DNA of 64,000 nucleotides from Steinernema hermaphroditum (taxonomy: Eukaryota; Nematoda; Chromadorea; Rhabditida; Steinernematidae): NCBI GenBank assembly GCA_030435675.1, contig CM059621.1:1426001-1490000 (forward strand), written 5' to 3'. The notes under the pieces are model-generated. The model saw only the letters and a list, made by a program, of their open reading frames with translations. It did not search any database and was not told the origin of the DNA. This document shows positions 44,332 through 56,073 of this stretch, one piece after another (position 1 is the first letter of the stretch; each line of letters opens with the position of its first letter). Position numbers and translations under genes: made by a program.

Positions 44332-45426
44332 CTATTGTGGAACAGCACAGATAAATGTGTACTTTGAGTCACAGTAATAGTTTGACCAACCTTCAACTAC
44401 GTTGTTGACTCCTTCTCCGTTCGTCGACTTCATCTAAAATTAGCATGCGTTAATAACTTACTAATCAAAAAACCCGTAACATACTCCTATGCAATTTCCC
44501 GCACCATCTGGCATGCCCGAGTTCCAATTTGAATAATCGGATGTTGAGCCGTCAGACCAGATCAAGTAACGGACGCTTCCAGAGTACGTGATTCGTGCAC
44601 CGAGCCAGGCTCTCGTCGTTACAGATTCACGAAAGTCGACGTATGTTATCAAAGCTTTCAGAAGCACTTCCGATTTGTAACTGTGGCTGGATGCAAGATG
44701 TCCACCCAACTGCTGACAATATTCTTCAGCATTCTGCCAGTTAAGTCGGTGATGAACATAAGTATAGCAGTAATTGTCAAAGCAGGAACCTCTTGAGGGG
44801 TACAACGCCATGGCTAAACTAAGTTAAGCATTGAAGAAAAGACAACTTACTTGTCGGAGGTGCCGGTGTAGTCTTAACGTCAAGTGGTGATTCACAAATA
44901 AAGTAAGCTTTGGCATTGCAATCGGTAGCTTCCCACAAGACAGAAGCACCATCCATCAGAAGACAGTTCTTTCCTGCTTCGCCAGATAGAGCGCCGGCCG
45001 CCCAGTTATTGTAGTTGAAGGGCGATCCGTCGGTCCAGGTCCAAGTGTCGTTGTTGTGTACATCACGACCACCGAGCCAGAATGTACCAAAGTGGTCAGC
45101 AACTAAACAACGAAATGCAAGAATATAAAAAGACATTGGCCACAAATTTGCAATGTTCAAATTACCATTGGGGCAAACTGTCATTGAAGTACTCAGTTTA
45201 AAATAATCTTACCCATCAACTCGGCGTTATCCCATTGGTCGTGCACGGACGCAAGATGTCCACCAAAGCTCACACACGCATTTTCGGCCGTCTCAAAGTC
45301 GGCCAAAAACAGCTTTGTAGTGTGGAAGCACTTGTCACCTTTGAGAGAGCGAACCGTTCCAACAGGACAAGATTGGTCGGCGAAAGAGACGCCGACAATG
45401 AAAGCCACCAGCATAAGAAAATTCAT
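44332..45426 (-). CDS. Secreted protein with two C-type lectin domains
   Basis: Exons about 45214-45426, 44851-45102, 44485-44813 and 44332-44433. Signal peptide MNFLMLVAFIVGVSFA, then the first CTLD (GDKCFHT, AENACVSFGGHLASVHD, FWLGGRD, WTWTDGSPFNYNNW, CLLMDG, CNAKAYFICE), a Thr/Pro linker (TTPAPPT), and a second CTLD (CYTYVHHRLNWQNAEEYC, GGHLASSHSYKS, AWLGAR, YLIWSDGSTSDYSNW, CIGMKS, YYCDSKYTFICAVPQ). The end of exon 3 uses the GTATGT donor after CIG; reading on would stop early. No clear EPN/QPD sugar motif is seen, so carbohydrate binding is uncertain. Nematode proteins of this type are often gut-expressed immune effectors (family knowledge). Confidence 0.85.
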
Positions 45427-45984
45427 CGTACCAGAATAGGGCGAGCCCCTGCTTCTGCCTTAAAGTTAAGCTACTGTTATCGGCTTGTCGCAATCAGTTC
45501 GTCATCGGCGCCATCCCCGCCTGATTGTTCTGTCGCCGTGGAGTCTTATCATTAAACTACTTCCTATTCTGCATAAATTGAAACTGGAGAACTGCAAATG
45601 CAATCCGGTTATACTATCAAACGAAAAGGCTGCCATATCTTTTCGCTCAGCAGATGGAATTAGTAGTCCTCCAAGGTGCGAAGATGCTTAAGCCTTGTGG
45701 TGTCATAGTTTCGTAACTGTCTGGTGCAAAACTGTTCATTGAAAACAGCCTGGCGTCAAGCAGTATCCACAGCTCACTCTTTTCTCAATATCTTTATGAC
45801 TACACAGAACTGCAACACAATTACTTCTTCGCACGGCTTCCGCCCGTCGCATATCAACTGTTCTTTAGCCATGGAAGCTAAGTTCAGGGTGCAAAAAGCT
45901 GTCGCATGATGAAGTGCGATAGCAATGAACTTTACTTCAACAAGCACATGTGTTACATATTAGAACAAATATATTCACGTCGTT
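45427..45984. other. Intergenic, 3' flank shared with the next astacin units
   Basis: Blocks here recur downstream of the other tandem astacins: 45450-45600 resembles 49060-49190 (CCTTAAAG...CTGGAGAACT). The segment before the astacin stop resembles 49310-49450 and 53750-53930. It marks the duplicated unit rather than a gene. Confidence 0.55.
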
Positions 45985-48169
45985 TCAGTGACGGGCGAGT
46001 ACTGCTTTTCTTATGGAGCTGAAAGACTTATCATTGACCGAGCTCTGTGGAGTAGGATTACCGATACGGTAGGACAAGGTGAAGTCAGTGTAGTACCAGT
46101 AATTATAAGCTTGGACGATGAGTAGATTGTTTCTACTCTGGTTCATCCAGTAGTAGCTGTCAGGACAGCAAATCCTTGAGTTATCAGTGGAATTAATCAC
46201 AAAAGAAAAGTTGGCTCACCTGTAACCTTCAGGCTGCTTATTCGAGTCCCACTTAATGTCCACCCCGGCCCAATAGCAATTTGATGAGCAGTGGGTGGAG
46301 TTGCTTCCAGCAGCTCCCACAGACTTAACATAGAACTGAACAAACTTTCCAGAGGGAGCCAGAATATGCCAAGTGCAATTAGCTTGAACAGTTGATCCAG
46401 CCCAAACTCCGTTACCGATTTGGTTTGCAACGTTAAGATCAGTCCAGTTGGCTGTTGGTGTCAAAAGACCACCACAAGATCCGACTACACCGTTTGGCGA
46501 TTCGATGTAGGAACAATCCTTTCCGGCGAAACCACTTGGACACTGGCATACGGTGCAGTTGTTCGGGTTAGGCATTCCTCCATGATAGCAAACAGTTCCC
46601 GACGTATTGCAGCGATCTATGTAAAAGTGAAAGTAACGCGGAGAAACGAATACCGTAACATTTGTAATGGTAGTTGATCACGGCAATGTCGGTGAAGACG
46701 GGCATACGGCTGGCACCAATGGAATACTGCGATAGCCAGTCGAATGCTTGTATGGTGGGGATAGATTGGTTGATGGCAAAAGCACTGAAAGTATGACATA
46801 ACCTACTTTTGATGCTATACTGGATGTTCTTGAATAATGAAAGGAAATATAGGGTGAAAACGTCATCAGTCACAGCAAACCAGACTGAATAACCTACTAT
46901 GGAGTGTAATGCATAATGCTGCGAAGATCATAACGCATTCCGTAGTTGTAGTTAGTAGACGAGTTTGCTTCATTGAAGGCGAAGACATAGCTTGGCTAGG
47001 TAATGCGTAGATAAAGGGAAAGCTCAACTGCAGCAGATCACATACGTTGATGTTGCTTGTATTAATTGAAATCCACGGGTCCCGGTCTGCGCGTTGCTGT
47101 CCGTGGTACATGCCTATTGTGTGACCAATTTCATGTGCGGCAATGCCAGGCTGCAGCGCCATTATTAGGTCGTCGTGAAAAGAACACATACCGAGTCGCA
47201 TCCTGTTCCCAGTGAAATATCTTGGGTAACGTATGATGGGTCGGTGATACGTCCGACAGGAGAATTGCATCCACTTCCATTATAGAACCGGACGACCGGT
47301 TTGATGGTGCTAGCACTAGGACTGCTGACTTGTGTGAACCTGAGGCAGGTGTTCGCCTGCCAGAACCCAATTGCTGTTTGGACGGCGGCTACACCACTGG
47401 CAGCTAAAGGTTTGTGCAATAAAATGCATCCGTGTTATACGATTTGTCTCGATATACAAACCATGGGTACGACTTACAGAGAGATGGATCAAAGTAGTAT
47501 GGAACACCTTGCGTCCATGTGTCAGTCGGGTATTGTGAGTCCACCATGGTTTGACGCTTTGCTCTTGGCGATTGAGTAGTTTGGCCTGTACTATCTACCA
47601 GTCCGAAAATCTCTTTCAGTTGTTGGCTAAAGCACAGATGCAAGCAATTCATAAATCGATAATTGTCTTACATATTGAGGTCCTGATCGCCATCCCAGAG
47701 GAATTCCCCAAGGCCGAGCGGTGTGTTAATGTCAGAAATGCTTAGGAGTTCGCTCGGTTTCTTCGTGAATGGCCCAACATCTGGGGCACCGGGAACCCTG
47801 TTTTTCTAGAAACCCGAAGATAAGCACATTTAAGGAATGCTTACCTTCTGTTCCTCTCGGGCTTTGACGAACGATTGCATGTTCTTATCGAGTTCCGCCT
47901 TCACTTTAGCATTCAAACGATCCTTGTTGGCGTTGATGAAATCCGCACGTTTTTGGAAATGGTCAGGCGCAAGTCCGTTCAGTCGGTCATATTCCTCATT
48001 TGTCTAAAGTTTGTCACTGCTAGAAAGAAACGACTTGCGTCACCTTTGCGCGTAGGGCAGCGCCTCGCAGAGGTTTTCCATCGCTGCCTGTAGTTGTCGA
48101 TGGAGGTGCTGTGTTTGCTACAGCAAAAACAACGATGAGGAGAGCGAAGATACGATGCATCGAAGTCAT
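45985..48169 (-). CDS. Astacin metalloprotease with EGF and CUB domains, copy B
   Basis: Ten exons. Start MTSMHRIFALLIVVFAVANT (signal), propeptide with NGLAPDHFQKRADFINANKD and a FLWDGDQD switch-like motif, basic site RAKR, catalytic domain [16 protein letters not shown]..., [17 protein letters not shown], zinc site HEIGHTIGMYH (about 47100-47140), Met-turn SIMHY, then [22 protein letters not shown] ([20 protein letters not shown]) and CUB (CGGLLTPTANWTDL ... [12 protein letters not shown]). First of three tandem copies (B, C, D; starts 3.8 and 4.1 kb apart). Active by sequence; secreted zinc endopeptidase. Confidence 0.88.
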
Positions 48170-49427
48170 CGTTTAGAAGCGAGGCTGATTCACTGATTCC
48201 CTTTTATAATCACTAAACCGGACTTCTTAATTATATGCATGATCGACGGCACGTTGGCATGCTTTTGTTTTCGGATTTGTTGGAGGACTGTTCGGTGTTT
48301 GATCTCAGCGTCAATCAACAAGGCTGTTTTCCGGATGGTACGGTCTGCAAAATATTCCCCAAAATTTGCATACTGTTTTGGTATCAACGTGCATTTTTGC
48401 AAAATACGAATTCCGTGTTGGTTGGGTCTAATCCAGTTTCCTCTGGACTCCATAAATTAGGCTATATGACGGCCATCACTGAGCTCATGTCAATATGTCT
48501 CTAGCGATATTTTTTCTACTTTATACGAGCTTCTTTGCAGTTTATTACTGATTTTTATTCTCTGACCTTAGCAACCGCAAGGCAATCTCATCTGAAATCC
48601 CATGGTGTCCCCATCGGAAAGTCTATTATGCCCTTCGTGCATTTGCAGATTTTGGGCCAGGCTATTTATATGAGTGACAATCATGCCGCCCGCAAGGCTA
48701 TGATAACGCCTTTCACAGAAAATATCAGAAACGCCGAGTGGAGACTGCAATATGATAGTGTGCCTCTTTGTGCATACGATACGTTGTGCACGGCTCAACG
48801 CTGCCAGAGCTTCTAGCCGCCAAAGTATTCGTCTGTCCCAGCATTTTTTTTATGGGCACGAAATCTCCTTAAGGCTATTGGCTTTTGCCCGAAATGGACA
48901 GCAGCACGAATGGTGAATACCGTGAGATATAGGCTACTAATAAACTGCAATTGTGATTTTTTAGCACTTTCAGCAACCCGATAGTTTGATTCCAGCGGCA
49001 AGTATGACTGAAGTAGATTCGCCGACAGAAGAAGTTTCATACTCCGCTTCTGCCTTAAAGCCATTGTTATCGATGCTTCACAATTGGCGCATCATTGGCG
49101 CAATCCCCGCCTAATTGATCTCGCCCAGTGGAATCTTATCATCAAACTACTTCCTAATCTGCGTAAATGAAAACTGGAGAACTACTAGATCTCAGACCGA
49201 GACGAGTTACTCGACCTCATTAAGCCTTGCGCCGATTTTCTAATTATTCCACTCTAAACGAATTTGCAACACTGACGGCTACTCTTGAATCACTAGTTTT
49301 GTAAACCCGATTGCACCCAAAGATGATCGGAGCTTTATTTACTATCGAAGCTTAGTTCGGTATTCCAATGGCTATCACGTGATGATAGTTAGTGGAAAAC
49401 TCAACTGTATTTAAACATATGCATTTG
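48170..49427. other. Intergenic with dispersed repeat remnants
   Basis: Upstream of copy B and downstream of copy C. The stretch 48570-48700 (CATCTGAAATCCCATGGTGTCCCC, GGGCCAGGCTATTTATATG) has a counterpart at 56490-56590. Blocks at 49060-49190 and 49310-49450 are the shared 3' flank of the tandem units. No gene recognised. Confidence 0.5.
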
Positions 49428-51997
49428 TTAAATATTGCAACAAATAGATTGACGTCTTTTGGACGATGGCCGATTATCGTTTCTGCTTATGGAGCTGAAA
49501 GACTTATCATTGACCGAGCTCTGTGGAGTAGGATTACCGATACGGTAGGACAAGGTGAAGTCAGTGTAGTACCAGTAATTATAAGCTTGGACGATGAGCA
49601 GATTATCTTTACTCTGGTTCATCCAATAGTAGCTATCGGGACAGCAAATCCTTTAATTTACGGTTGAATTAATCACAAAAATGTGGCCCACCTGTAGCCT
49701 TCAGGCTGCTTATTTGAGTCCCACTTGATGTCCACCCCGGCCCAATAGCAGTTGGATGAACAGTGGGTGGAGTTGCTGCCACCAGCTCCGACAGACTGAA
49801 CATAGAATTGGACAAATTTTCCAGCAGGAGCCAGTATATGCCAAGTGCAATTTGCTTGAACAGCTGATCCAGCCCAAACTCCGTTACCGATTTGGTTCGT
49901 GACTTTAAGATCAGTCCAGATGGCTGTTGGTGTCAAAAGACCACCGCAAGATCCGACCACACCGTTTGACGGTTCGATGTAGGAACAATCCTTTCCGGCG
50001 AAACCACTTGGGCACTGGCACACGGCGCAGTTGTTCGGATTAGGCATCCCTCCGTGGTAACACACAGTTCCCGACGCATTGCAGCGATCTATGTACACGT
50101 AGGAACTGAAAGCTGATGCAAAAAGTACCGTAGCACTTGTATTCATAGTTGATCAAAGTGATGTCGGTGAAGACGGGCATGCGACTGGCACCCATCGAGT
50201 ACTGGGCCAACCAGTCATATGCATTCATGACGGGTGCGCTTTGATTGATTGCAAAACCGCTGCTGAAAAACAAAGCATGTGAACACAGACGAGCTAAAAA
50301 GGATAACGCCAATCAAATGCTTGTATGGTGGGAATACTTTGGTTGATGGCGAACGCACTAGAGGTAAACATAACTCACTTCCGAGACTGTGTTTCTAAAA
50401 TCTGCCTAATATATAGTGCACAAAAAGGGGAACATGGATGAAATGTTCGATTATATGACATTAGCGGCAAAAAAATTAGCCCCAAAATCTTAGCGCCAAA
50501 ACAATTAGCGCCGCGTTAGTCTAGTGCCGGATTTTTAGCACAGAAAAAAGTTAGCGCTGGATTTTTTCGTTACAGAAGGCGTTACGCGTTGCATGACTTT
50601 CCGGGAGTCCCAATTCCCTCTGGAAGCGGCCTAAGCAAAAAAAAAAATAATGAAAGGAAATATAGGGTGAAAACGTCATCAGTCACAGCAAACCAGACTG
50701 AATAACCTACTATGGAGTGTAATGCATAATGCTGCGAAGATCATAACGCATTCCGTAGTTGTAGTTAGTAGACGAGTTTGCTTCATTGAAGGCGAAGACA
50801 TAACTTGGCTAGGTAATGTGTAGATAAAGGCAAAGCTCATCTACCGCAGATTACATACGTTGATGTTGCTAGTATTAACTGAAATCCACCAATCGCGGTC
50901 TGCGCGTTGCTGTCCGTGGTACATGCCTAGTGTGTGACCAATTTCGTGTGAGGCTATGGCAGGCTGCAACGCTATTATTAGGCAGTAATGTGTAGACCAC
51001 ATACCGTATCGCACGTAGTTCCTATTGAGACATCTTGAGTAACATAAGACGGATCGGTGAGACGCCCAACAGGAGAATTGCATCCACTTCCGTTATAGAA
51101 CCGAACGACTGGTTTGATGGTGCTAGCACTAGGACTGCTGACTTGTGTGAACCTGACACAGGTGTAAGTCTGCCAAAAACCAATTGCTGTTTGGACAGCG
51201 GCTACACCACTGGTAGCTAAACGTCTTTCTAATTCTACTCATCATGGGGATACGATCGGGTGCCGTGCACAAAAGCGAACATGCTAGCGGTCAATAGGGT
51301 AAGAAACACTTACAGAGAGACGGATCGAAGAAGTATGGAACACCTTGAGTCCAGGTATCAGTCGGATATTGCAAGTCCACCATGGTTTGGCGCTTTCTTC
51401 TTGACGATGGAGTTGTTTGCTGTATAGGGTCTTCCAGTCCGAAACGTTCTTTTAGTTGTTGGCTATGACAGAAATACAAAAAATATTAATATTTGGCTTA
51501 CATGGGGAAGTACTCATCACTCTCCAAGTAGACTTGCTCAAGGCCGAGCTTTGTGTTAATTTCAGAAATGCTTGGGAACTCGGGCGGTTTCACCGTGAAT
51601 GGCTCAATCTCTGGCGCACCGGGAACCCTGTTTTTCTAAAAAGCCAAAGTGAGCCGAATTTAAGGAATGCTTGCCTTCTGTTCCTCTCGGGCTTTGATGA
51701 ACTTTTTCATGTTATTATCGGTTTGCGCCTTAACTTTAGCATTCAAACGATCCTTGTTGGCGTTGATGAAATCCGCAAGTTTTTGGAAGTGATCAGAAGC
51801 AAGTCCGTTCAGTCGATCATATTCCTCGTTTGTCTAAATCGCAATACCGGTTTGACCTACGAAAATTTTACCTTTGCACGTAGAGCGGCGCCTCGTAAAG
51901 GTTTTCCATCACTGCCTATGGTTGACGGCGGAGGCTCTGTGTTTGCTACAGCAAAACACACGATGAGGAGGATGAAGGTACAATGCACTGCAGCCAT
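49428..51997 (-). CDS. Astacin metalloprotease with EGF and CUB domains, copy C
   Basis: Same exon plan as copy B, starting MAAVHCTFILLIVCFAVANT. Zinc site HEIGHTLGMYH (about 50915-50950), Met-turn SIMHY, EGF (CYHGGMPNPNNCAVCQCPSG), CUB to the stop at 49428. Two oddities. In the propeptide, the FLWDGDQD stretch of B and D is replaced by VYLESDEYFP, so the usual latency motif is absent. Intron 7 is swollen to over 400 bp by a partial exon-8 copy (50309-50360) and repeat DNA (50455-50640). Exon 7 is identical to that of copy B. All coding exons are open, and I judge it functional unless the odd intron disturbs splicing. Confidence 0.83.
50309..50360 (-). pseudogene. Truncated duplicate of astacin exon 8 inside an intron
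   Basis: Encodes SAFAINQSIPTIQAFDW then breaks off. This matches the start of exon 8 in copies B and D, whereas the real exon 8 of copy C (about 50140-50268) reads SGFAINQSAPVMNAYDWLAQ. A leftover of recombination between paralogues. Confidence 0.7.
50455..50645. repeat. TTAGCGCC-type tandem repeat and poly(A) in an astacin intron
   Basis: Imperfect repeats of TTAGCGCCAAAA/TTAGCGCTGGATTTTT, followed by GGGAGTCCCAATTCCCTCTGG (the reverse complement of a family B segment near 4004) and a run of A. It appears as an insertion absent from the same intron of copies B and D. Confidence 0.55.
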
Positions 51998-53960
51998 TGT
52001 TGTTCAGCAAGACTCACGGATTCCCTTTTATAGCCACAAAACCGGACTCTTTAATGATATGCTCGGTCGACGTTGGCACGTTCTTGTTTTCGGCTTTATT
52101 CAAGCTGTCCTTTGTTGTCATTGCTATTACTATGTATTATGCACATTGTTTTTCCTGGTGTTACGGTCGAAAATTACTCTATATTTACAACTTCCGGGTG
52201 TTTTACGGTCCCAATTTTCGATTTACGGCTCAATCATACCTCTCACAGCCGGACTACCTACAGGTGTCACGGGATTTGCCGTCAGACCAGCGCTATCGCC
52301 GATGCTCCGAGGTCCGCCAAAGACGGAGACTATTTGCCGCCCGCAAAGATATCAGGCTTCCAGAAGGAATTGGGATACCCGTACGCCGTATTCCCATCAC
52401 TGCTGATAACAAGATGTCCGACGCCAGGAATCCGGCCGCGTGAGAAGCCGTCGTGAAGGTAGCCGGCGCTCTGAGTACGCCAAAACCAGCGAAGACGCAA
52501 CTCCTGGACCATCCATCGCTCCGAAACAGATGCGCGCCCTGAGCCCGCCGCCACCGATTGGTTCGACTTCAACGCTACGCCAGGGATGAAGCCTGCAGCA
52601 AATGACATCCTCTGTCTCCTTATTGATCGGTGTCATGCAAAGCGAAATACCTTTTGATTTATGAAACACGCAAGGATATGGTGTCCACATGAAAGGCCAT
52701 TCGTATGTCTTCCGTCGGTAGGTTACTGGTATCTTGTCAAGAATCCGAGTACGTTAGAAGTCATCCTGACGGTCGCCGGCGTTCTGAGGACTGTATCATC
52801 GGCGAAGATGAAACTCCCAAACTACGGACCCTGGAAGAAGATGCGAGCTCCGAAGCTATTCCTCTGCCCCAAATGCCCGAGAACGAGAAGCGGTGGTTCA
52901 CACTGTGAAGCGACGTTGGCATGTTATTGTTTTCGGCTTCATCGAAGCAGTCCTTTGTTAATATTGCTGCTAGTGCGTTTTAAGTAAACTGTTTTTCCTG
53001 ATTTTACGGTCGGAATAAAATCCATTTATATAACCAACCTCCGGATGCTTTACAGCCCCAATTTTCGATTTACGGCTCAATTACCTATGGAACTGACGAT
53101 GGGAAGGACAGGACATAATGTAGAGGGGACCTGAGCATGAGACGGGATGAAACATGGACGCGATGAACATGGAATACGTAGCTCGAATACATTTGCGGGA
53201 CGCTGTTTTTGCACATTGTTCAGAACTTATGCGTCCTTTTGTTTTTTGTTTGTATGGTTTTCGTATTCTTTAGTCAGATATTTTCGTATTCTTTAGTCAT
53301 ATAAGTCGTGAAAGTCGTGAAAAGTCAAGTCGTGAAAGTTAGTCAGATATTACTTAACAAAGATCCAGAAACGCCAAATAAATTAAGTCGTCTGAAAGGA
53401 TAACGAATTTCTGAAACCCTGTTCAAGTGATTTTTGTTTTATTCCATCGACAAGCGTGATCGTGACTGAAACGGATTCAACCGTTCCCAATCGTTCTGCC
53501 GACGGACAAGCCATGTGGATAAACCACGGATCAGGCACATCAGTGTGGAAGGAACGTAAAGTGAGTCAGTCAGCCGCAGAAGTTGGGTGGAATGCTGCGC
53601 TGGAGCATAGACGAAGAATCATGATTTAGGTACCACATAGTCAGACCAGACAGGAAGCTGTCGAGCACAAAGCAGGAAAGCATTGAGCATTGGGAAAAGC
53701 ATTAGCATCAATCATGATACTCTCGAATCAATGCCCTTTTTTAAACCTGATTGCACCCAAAGATCATCGAAGCTTTAATTACCATCGAAGCTTAGTTCAG
53801 TCTTCCAATAGCTATCACGTGAGGATAGCCATTGCGAGATTAAACTGTATTTAAACACATGCATTTGTAAAATATTGCAACAAATATATTCACGTCTTTT
53901 GGACGACGGACGATTATCGTTTCTGGTTATGGAGCTGTAATACTTATCATTGGCGGAGCT
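51998..53960. other. Repeat-rich intergenic region between astacins C and D
   Basis: 52340-52690 and about 52740-52910 follow family B (GGCTTCCAGAAGGAATTGGG, ACAAGATGTCCGACGCC, GACGCAACTCCTGGACC). 53270-53350 has short tandem TCGTGAAAGT and TAGTCAGATAT repeats. 53750-53930 is the shared 3' flank of the astacin unit. The long ORFs 51456-52456 overlap these repeats and the astacin 5' exons on the wrong strand; no gene is called. Confidence 0.55.
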
Positions 53961-56073
53961 CTACGAAGTAGAATTACCGATACGGTAGGACAAAGTGAAG
54001 TCTGTGTAGAACCAGTAATTATACGCCATCACGATAAGCCGATTGTCTCTGCTCTGATTCATCCAGTAGTAGCTGTCAGGACAGCAAATCCTTTAGAGTA
54101 CGGTTGAATTAATTACAAAAAAAGTGGGCCAACCTGTAGCCTTCAGGCTGCTTATTTGAGTCCCACTTGATGTCCACCCCGGCCCAATAGCAGTCTCTCG
54201 AACAGTGGGCGGAATTGCTTCCACCAGCTCCCACCGACTTCACATAGAACTGAACAAATTTTCCAGCGGGCGCCATTATGTGCCAAGTGCAATTTGCTTC
54301 GACGGTTGACCCAGCCCAAACTCCATTTCCGATTTGGTTAGAAATGGCCAAGTCGGTCCAGTCAGCCGTTGCTGTTAGAAGCCCTCCACACGATCCAACT
54401 ACTCCGTTTGCAGGTGCAATAGCCGAGCAGTCCTTTCCAGCGAAACCCGTGGGGCACTGACAGACGGCACAGTTATTAGGGTTCGGCAACCCTCCGTTGT
54501 AGCAAACAGTCGTATTGCAACGATCTATGATGTACAAGTGAAAGTAACGCCGAAAAACGAATACCGTAGCATTTATAATGGTAGTTGATCACGGCAACAT
54601 CGGTGAAGGTGGGCATACGGCTGGCACCAATGGAGTACTGGGACAGCCAGTCGAATGCTTGTATGGTGGGGATAGCTGGGTTGATGGGGAAAGCACTGAA
54701 AGTTAGCACAACTTACTTTCCAGGCTATAATATCTGTTTTTAAATAATGAACACAAACGGATTAGTCAGCTCATTAATCAGAAGCAACGAGTCAATGAGA
54801 CTGCATAACCTACTATGGACCGTAATGCATAATGCTGCGGAAATCATAACGCATCCCGTAGTTGTAGTTCGTAGACGAGCTTGCTTCACTGAAGGCGAAC
54901 ACGTAGCTCGGCTAGGTAACATATTGACAGTAAGCTCATCTAAGCATATTGCATACAATGATGTTGCTAGTATTAATGGAAATCCACGCATCCCGGTCTA
55001 TGCGTTGCTGTGCGTGGTACAAGCCTATTGTGTGACCAATTTCATGTGCGGCGGTGCCAGGCTGCAACGCCATTATTAGGTAATAGTGTAGATAACAGAT
55101 ACCGTATCGCATCCAGTCCCAAGTGAAATATCTTGAGTAACTATTGACGGATCGGTGGAACGTCCAATTGGAGAACTGCATCCACTTCCATTATAGAACC
55201 GAACGACTGGTTTGATGGTGCTAGCACTAGGGCTGCTAACCGGCATGAACCTGACGCATGTGTACGTCTGCCAGAAACCAATTGCTGTTTGCACGGCGGC
55301 TACACCACTGGCAGCTAAATGTCACTGTTGTTCTAATCATCCTACATATGCAACAAAAGCCAGCATAGGGTAAGAAAGACTTACAGAGAGACGGATCGAA
55401 AAAGTATGGAACACCTTGGGTCCAGGTGTCAGTCGGATACTGTGAGTCCACCATGGCTTGGCGCTTTCTTCTTGACAATGAAGTTGTTTGATCTGTGGGG
55501 TCTTTCAATCCGAAAAACTCTGTCAGTTGTGGGCTATAGAAAAGATACAAAAAATTCATCTATCAATAATTGTTTTACACATGAATGTCCTGATCGCCAT
55601 CCCAGAGGAATTCCCCAAGGCCGAGCGGTTCGTTAATATCATAAATGCTTAGGTGCTCGCTTGGTTTCATCGTGAATGGCTCAATCTCTGGAGCATCGGG
55701 AACTCTGTTTTTCTAAAAAGCCGGCGTAAGCCCATTTAGGGACTGCTTACCTTCTGTTCCTCTCGGGCTTTGATGAACTTTTCCATGTTGTTATCGGCTT
55801 GCGCCTTGACTTTAGCATTCAAACGATCCTTGTTGGCGTTGATGAAATCCGCACGTTTTTGGAAATGGTCAGGCGCGAGTCCGTTGAGTCGGTCATATTC
55901 CTCATTTGTCTAAAGTTTGTCAATGGTAAAAAAACGACTTGTGTCACCTTTGCGCGTAGAGCAGCGCCTCGTAGAGGTTTTCCATCACTGCCTATGGTTG
56001 ATGGCGGAGGCTCTGTGTCTGCTACAGCAAAACACACGATGAGGAGGATGAAGGTACAATGCACTGCAGCCAT
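53961..56073 (-). CDS. Astacin metalloprotease with EGF and CUB domains, copy D
   Basis: Starts MAAVHCTFILLIVCFAVADT, almost identical to copy C. Propeptide with FLWDGDQD; basic site SRRKR; catalytic domain with HEIGHTIGLYH (about 55025-55060) and SIMHY; EGF with a two-residue deletion relative to B and C (CNTTVCYNGGLPNPNNCAVC); CUB with [19 protein letters not shown]. The C-terminus stops at a TAG (53961-53963) after YRIGNSTS, about 10-25 residues before the ends of B and C; the conserved CUB part is complete. Third member of the tandem array, secreted and probably active. Confidence 0.86.

Noticed and set aside
48535..48816. 93-codon plus-strand ORF
   Set aside because: Corresponds to a dispersed repeat also present at 56490-56590, where the frame is not kept.
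51456..52456. 316-codon plus-strand ORF
   Set aside because: Antisense to the 5' exons of astacin C and to family B repeats. No domain or signal peptide. Its beginning merely mirrors coding sequence.
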